From Burkholderia lata (GTDB lineage: Bacteria; Pseudomonadota; Gammaproteobacteria; Burkholderiales; Burkholderiaceae), in NCBI RefSeq assembly GCF_000012945.1, contig NC_007510.1:3534001-3598000 (forward strand): a stretch of 64,000 bases of DNA. The letters run 5' to 3'. A model generated the notes under the pieces. The model had not been told where the DNA came from. It was given only the letters and a program-made list of their open reading frames with translations, and did no database searches. The translations under genes were made by a program, and so were the position numbers. Below, one piece after another: positions 60,779-64,000 of this stretch (position 1 is the first letter of the stretch; every line of letters starts with the position of its first letter).

Positions 60779-61822
60779 TCAGATCGCCTGATCGGTGGAC
60801 GGCTTTTCCCACAAATTGATGCCGCCTTCCGTCGCGTGACGATCGATCTCCGCGAGTTCTTCCGCCGAGAATTCGAGGTTCTTCAGCGCGCCGACGTTCT
60901 CACGCACCTGTTCCGCCCGGCTTGCGCCGATCAGCGCGGACGTCACGCGGCCGTTGCGCAACACCCATGCGAGCGCCATCTGCGCGAGGCTCTGCCCGCG
61001 CCGCTCGGCGATCGCGTTGAGCTTGCGCACGTGGTCGAGGTTGTCCGCGCTCAGGTGATCCTGCTTCAGCGAGCCGCCGCCCGGCTTGTTCACACGCGCG
61101 TCGGCCGGCACGCCGTTCAGGTACTTCGACGTGAGCAGCCCCTGCGCGAGCGGCGTGAACGCAATGCTGCCCGTGCCGATCTCGTCGAGCGTGCCGAGCA
61201 GTTCGGTTTCGACCCAGCGGTTCAGCAGGTTGTACGACGGCTGGTGGATCAGCAGCGGCACCTTGTACTGCGCGAGCAGCTCGGCCATCTCGCGCGTCTT
61301 CGCCGCCGAGTACGACGAAATGCCGATGTAGAGCGCCTTGCCTTGCTGCACGGCCGACGCGAGCGCGCCCGCCGTTTCCTCGAGCGGAGTATGCGCGTCG
61401 AAGCGGTGCGAATAGAAGATGTCGACGTAGTCGAGCCCCATCCGCTGCAGGCTCTGGTCGAGGCTCGCGAGCACGTACTTGCGCGACCCGCCGCCGCTGC
61501 CGTACGGCCCCGGCCACATGTCCCAGCCGGCCTTCGTCGAGATCAGCAGCTCGTCGCGATACGGCCGGAAATCTTCCTTCAGCAGCCGGCCGAAGTTGGT
61601 TTCCGCGCTGCCGTACGGCGGCCCGTAGTTGTTCGCGAGATCGAAGTGGTTGATGCCGAGGTCGAACGCGGTGCGCAGAATGTCGCGCTGCGTCGAGATC
61701 GGCGTCGAGTCGCCGAAGTTGTGCCACAGGCCGAGCGACAGCGCGGGCAGTTTGAGCCCGGATTTGCCGCAGGTGCGGTATTGCATGCCGGCATAACGTT
61801 CGGAAGCTGCTTCGTAGGCCAT
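60779..61822 (-). CDS. Aldo/keto reductase, YghZ-like (L-glyceraldehyde-3-phosphate reductase type)
   Basis: The 347-residue product is an NADPH-dependent aldo/keto reductase barrel. It reads MQYRTCGKSGLKLPALSLGL near the start. The catalytic tetrad is visible: Asp and Tyr in GINHFDLANNYGPPYGSAET, Lys in LLISTKAGWDMWPGPYGSGG, and His in VDIFYSHRFD. The GSGGGSRKYVLASLDQSLQR loop is typical of YghZ and Kv-beta-like members. RVTSALIGASRAEQVRENVG binds the coenzyme near the end. In E. coli YghZ reduces L-glyceraldehyde 3-phosphate and methylglyoxal; the same here is inference from similarity. Confidence 0.9.
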   Translation of the reverse strand: MAYEAASERYAGMQYRTCGKSGLKLPALSLGLWHNFGDSTPISTQRDILRTAFDLGINHFDLANNYGPPYGSAETNFGRLLKEDFRPYRDELLISTKAGWDMWPGPYGSGGGSRKYVLASLDQSLQRMGLDYVDIFYSHRFDAHTPLEETAGALASAVQQGKALYIGISSYSAAKTREMAELLAQYKVPLLIHQPSYNLLNRWVETELLGTLDEIGTGSIAFTPLAQGLLTSKYLNGVPADARVNKPGGGSLKQDHLSADNLDHVRKLNAIAERRGQSLAQMALAWVLRNGRVTSALIGASRAEQVRENVGALKNLEFSAEELAEIDRHATEGGINLWEKPSTDQAI

Positions 61823-62015
61823 GAGTCGGTTCCGTCAGGACATCGGGAGAGGAGACGCGCGCCGGCCGCGCATGCGGCGCGGCGGCGGCGAAGGAGTCAT
61901 ACGACGACTATGGTAGCGAAAGCGGCCGGAACGCGCTCGGCGGCACGGCGATGGACGCAGCCGCGGTCGTCGCCTACACTGCGGCGTCTCGAATCACCGT
62001 TTCAGCGAGGTTGGT

Positions 62016-62222
62016 ATGTCCCGGGTCATCTCGGTTGCGCTGCTCGTCGGCGGCGTCGTGCTGCTGTATTTCGGCGGCCAGTCGTTCCATTCGATCAACG
62101 ACAACGTGTCGCGCTTCTTCACCGGCTCGCCTGCAACGAAGACGATCCTGCTGATCGTGGGCGGCGCCGTCGCGTCGTTCATCGGCCTGATCGGCCTCGC
62201 GATGCCGGGCGGCAAGCGCTGA
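62016..62222 (+). CDS. DUF3185-type small membrane protein
   Basis: The 68-residue product starts MSRVISVALLVGGVVLLYFG and then has GQSFHSINDNVSRFFTGSPA, a polar loop, before a second span (TILLIVGGAVASFIGLIGLA). This layout matches DUF3185, a family of small two-span proteins with no known role. It ends GLAMPGGKR. A GAGGTTGGT sequence lies before the ATG. It faces the phytanoyl-CoA dioxygenase-like gene with a hairpin between them. Confidence 0.8.
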   Translation: MSRVISVALLVGGVVLLYFGGQSFHSINDNVSRFFTGSPATKTILLIVGGAVASFIGLIGLAMPGGKR

Positions 62223-62281
62223 GCGCGCAGCCGCGCGATGCGCACATGGCCCGCGTCATACGTTCGGGCCACACCAAACGA

Positions 62282-62304
62282 AACGGGCGGCCAGGCCGCC
62301 CGTT
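62282..62304. terminator. Possible terminator between convergent genes
   Basis: AACGGGCGGCC (62282-62292) and GGCCGCCCGTT (62294-62304) are exact inverse complements. The hairpin lies between the DUF3185-type gene and the leftward dioxygenase-like gene. On the leftward strand it is followed by TCGTTTGG, a weak T tract. It may serve both genes. Confidence 0.55.
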
Positions 62305-62371
62305 GCTTCAAACGCCCGCGATGCGCCGCATCGCGTGATCGCGGCGGTGTCACCGCCCGTCCGATCCGAAC

Positions 62372-63145
62372 CTAGAACTGCACTTCCGGCCTCGACGCCG
62401 AGCGCGTGCCCGGCACCGGCCGGTTGCTCGCGCCGTGGTACGTGTACACGAGCGAAAACTTCACCTGGTCGGAACGGTTCTGCCCGGCCGAATGCAGCGT
62501 GTTGCTGTGGAAGAACACGACGTCGCCCGTCTGCAGCGACGGGCACGTGGCCGCGTCGATCATCTTCTTGTTCGCCGGCAGGTCGCTGCGGAAGAACTTC
62601 GCATCGTCGAATGCTTCTGGCCCGAATTCGGCCGTATGCGACCCCGGTACGAGCCACAGTGCGCCGTTCTCGTTCGTTTCCGGCCCGAGCGCGAGCCACA
62701 CCGACACCATGTCCGGGCGCTCGAACGACCAGTAGCGGAAATCGCGATGCCAGCCGGTCAGGCTGCCGTACGCGGGGTGCTTCGTCATCATGCAGTTGTG
62801 ATGCGCGCGCGACAGCACCGGTTCTTCACCGAAATACGCACGCATCCACGCACCGATTTCAGGTGCGATCGCACGCTCGGCGAAGGCCGGATCGCGCGAG
62901 TACGCATCGAGCAGCCGCCGCACCGTATGCCCGCCCGGCGCATGCTTGGACTCGGGTGCGCCCGGGTAGCGCAGGTCCGCCTCGAACTCGATCGGCTCGG
63001 CCGCCTCCCGCAACTGGCGCTCCGCGATCTGTCTGAGCGCGGCGCATTGTTCCTCGCCGACGAGGCCACGCGCGACGACAAAGCCGCGCTCGCGCAATTC
63101 CGCGACTTGCGCGCGGATCGATTCCGACTGCAATGGAGACGACAT
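62372..63145 (-). CDS. Phytanoyl-CoA dioxygenase (PhyH) family protein
   Basis: Members are iron- and 2-oxoglutarate-dependent hydroxylases. The 257-residue product has the iron-binding His-x-Asp in LTGWHRDFRYWSFERPDMVS and the distal His in FFHSNTLHSAGQNRSDQVKF. The Arg/Ser that bind 2-oxoglutarate probably lie in NRSDQVKFSLVY. ENGALWLVPGSHTAEFGPEA is the usual core strand region. The start MSSPLQSESIRAQVAELRER is chosen because the upstream part overlaps a promoter-like site. Substrate is unknown. Confidence 0.87.
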   Translation of the reverse strand: MSSPLQSESIRAQVAELRERGFVVARGLVGEEQCAALRQIAERQLREAAEPIEFEADLRYPGAPESKHAPGGHTVRRLLDAYSRDPAFAERAIAPEIGAWMRAYFGEEPVLSRAHHNCMMTKHPAYGSLTGWHRDFRYWSFERPDMVSVWLALGPETNENGALWLVPGSHTAEFGPEAFDDAKFFRSDLPANKKMIDAATCPSLQTGDVVFFHSNTLHSAGQNRSDQVKFSLVYTYHGASNRPVPGTRSASRPEVQF

Positions 63146-63160
63146 GGGATGCCAGACGCT

Positions 63161-63188
63161 TATTGTGTGAATGTGACACGATTGTAAA
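63161..63188 (-). promoter_or_regulatory. Possible sigma-70 promoter of the PhyH-like gene
   Basis: On the leftward strand TTTACA (63183-63188) and ACAATA (63161-63166) are 16 bases apart. The -35 matches the consensus at five of six positions and the -10 is poor. The -10 lies about 16 bases before the start codon, so the leader would be very short. Confidence 0.3.
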
Positions 63189-63499
63189 TCGGCGCCGGAT
63201 GCCGCGAACAGCACCATTGTCGTGCGCAGGGGCATGCCAATCGCGGATTTGATCCGGCTCAAGGGAACTGTTCGCCGCGGCGCTGGCCTCACCGACAGGC
63301 GGTATGCGGCACACGCCTTGTGGCACAAGGGTTTATCGCGACTTTTGCCCGTCATGAATCCCCTGTAGCCTGTCGCGGCCTGTCAATTCTGGCGGGCGCG
63401 GCGCGCAGCGAGTTTCGGTAAGATCCGTTGCGCCATCCGAGGCCGTTCATACCAGTGCGCTCTCAAGGGCGCCATCCATACAAGCGAAGCATCGTTCAC
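63189..63499. other. Divergent intergenic region without a supported gene
   Basis: This is the gap between the PhyH-like gene and the rightward Arg-rich ORF. A TAAGAT hexamer near 63419 could be a -10 for the rightward gene, but no good -35 is seen. Nothing else stands out. Confidence 0.4.
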
Positions 63500-63841
63500 A
63501 TGCCATTCCGTCTGACTTCCCGTCTCAGCCGCGCTGCGAAGCGCGTTGTGCCGCCCGCTCCTGCCCGCTCGCTGCGCCATCACCGCGCACGCACGCAGGC
63601 GCTGGCCGAGCGTACGCCCGCACATAGCCGGCTGGACGGTATCCGTGCGTGGTTCCACGCATTTTTCTCGATGATGAGCGCGCAGGCGTTCTCGCGCCGT
63701 GCGGGCCTGCGCTCGCTGCTGCAGAAGCCGTCGTCGCTGCGCGCGCTTGCGCTGCGCCGCGCGCTCGGCCCGCAGCGCCGCGTCAACCGCCCGCGCCGCC
63801 TCGCGGCCAGCAACGGCTGGTTCGGGTTCGGCGCGCGCTGA
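63500..63841 (+). CDS. Arginine-rich small protein of unknown function
   Basis: The 113-residue product starts MPFRLTSRLSRAAKRVVPPA and contains 23 arginines by my count. It has no acidic cluster, signal peptide or membrane span. A short hydrophobic-aromatic patch, RAWFHAFFSMMSAQAFSRRA, lies in the middle, and it ends NGWFGFGAR. High Arg content is common in spurious frames of GC-rich DNA, but a strong terminator 84 bases downstream shows that something here is transcribed rightward. It could be a basic nucleic-acid-binding protein, a structured RNA, or not a gene. Confidence 0.4.
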   Translation: MPFRLTSRLSRAAKRVVPPAPARSLRHHRARTQALAERTPAHSRLDGIRAWFHAFFSMMSAQAFSRRAGLRSLLQKPSSLRALALRRALGPQRRVNRPRRLAASNGWFGFGAR

Positions 63842-63925
63842 GCACACGCCGGCGGGCACCGCACGCGACGATCGCCGTCGCGCTGCCGCCCGCCGGTCCG
63901 ATTGCCACGACGATCGGAACCCATA

Positions 63926-63952
63926 AAAAACCCCGGCTTTGCCGGGGTTTTT
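63926..63952. terminator. Strong intrinsic terminator near the right edge
   Basis: AAAAACCCCGGC (63926-63937) pairs with GCCGGGGTTTTT (63941-63952) around a three-base loop. Runs of A and T on the two sides make it active in both directions. It can end the rightward Arg-rich ORF transcript and the leftward gene whose last codons lie at the window edge. Confidence 0.88.
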
Positions 63953-63971
63953 CATTTGCAGCGAACGACGC

Positions 63972-64000
63972 TTACGCGACGCGTGCCGTCGGCTCGACGC
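63972..64000 (-). CDS. Last codons of a leftward gene cut by the window edge
   Basis: A TAA stop on the leftward strand at 63972-63974 is preceded by codons for VEPTARVA. The strong terminator 20 bases further on supports a real gene end. Too little is visible to name the product. Confidence 0.4.

Overview
The window is one contiguous stretch of a high-GC betaproteobacterial chromosome. Gene content, gene order and protein sequences fit Burkholderia, most likely the Burkholderia cepacia complex and its large chromosome. This rests on recognising the protein families, not on a database search. Coding density is high. No rRNA, tRNA or CRISPR array was recognised, and the one clear mobile element is a 289-base MITE-like palindrome.

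Left end (1-6251): the rod and hook operon flgBCDEF runs leftward, with flgF cut by the window edge. Divergent from it are flgA, flgM and flgN. A very good FliA (sigma-28) promoter precedes flgM. From 6.4 to 16.8 kb are housekeeping and metabolic genes: a secreted GDSL lipase, an M24B aminopeptidase P, an XRE-cupin regulator, cca, a glutathione transferase, an NDUFA9-like epimerase, the MITE, a soluble lytic transglycosylase and 5-formyltetrahydrofolate cyclo-ligase. From 16.8 to 20 kb a MarR-type regulator diverges from pxpBCA (5-oxoprolinase) across two palindromes. From 20.6 to 27.4 kb lies a leftward dipeptide ABC transporter operon dppABCDF with a GumN/TraB-family protein at its end; a possible small RNA sits between it and pxpA.

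Middle (27.7-42.9 kb): an MHS-family transporter, a HiPIP ferredoxin, an L-2-hydroxyglutarate oxidase-like flavoprotein, a lone AAA ATPase, a nitroreductase, a small periplasmic protein, an endonuclease/exonuclease/phosphatase-family protein, a LysE exporter, ferredoxin-NADP reductase, a soluble NarL-type two-component pair, an amino acid permease, an unrecognised protein built of two copies of one domain behind an AT-rich leader, an XdhC-family protein and a PepSY membrane protein with a Fur-like box.

Second flagellar block (43.1-53.3 kb): leftward flhB-C-domain-like, fliK-like, fliT, fliS and fliE; rightward fliFGHIJK. fliST has its own near-consensus FliA promoter. The switch region, export ATPase complex, hook-length ruler and filament-cap chaperones are encoded together, plus an extra FliK/FlhB-C pair beside the standard fliK.

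Right end (53.3-64 kb): a GMC alcohol oxidoreductase divergent from a coniferyl-aldehyde-type dehydrogenase, an SrkA-like kinase, small unknown proteins, a DMT exporter, an aldo/keto reductase, a DUF3185 protein, a phytanoyl-CoA dioxygenase-like enzyme, an arginine-rich small ORF with its own terminator, and the last codons of a leftward gene.
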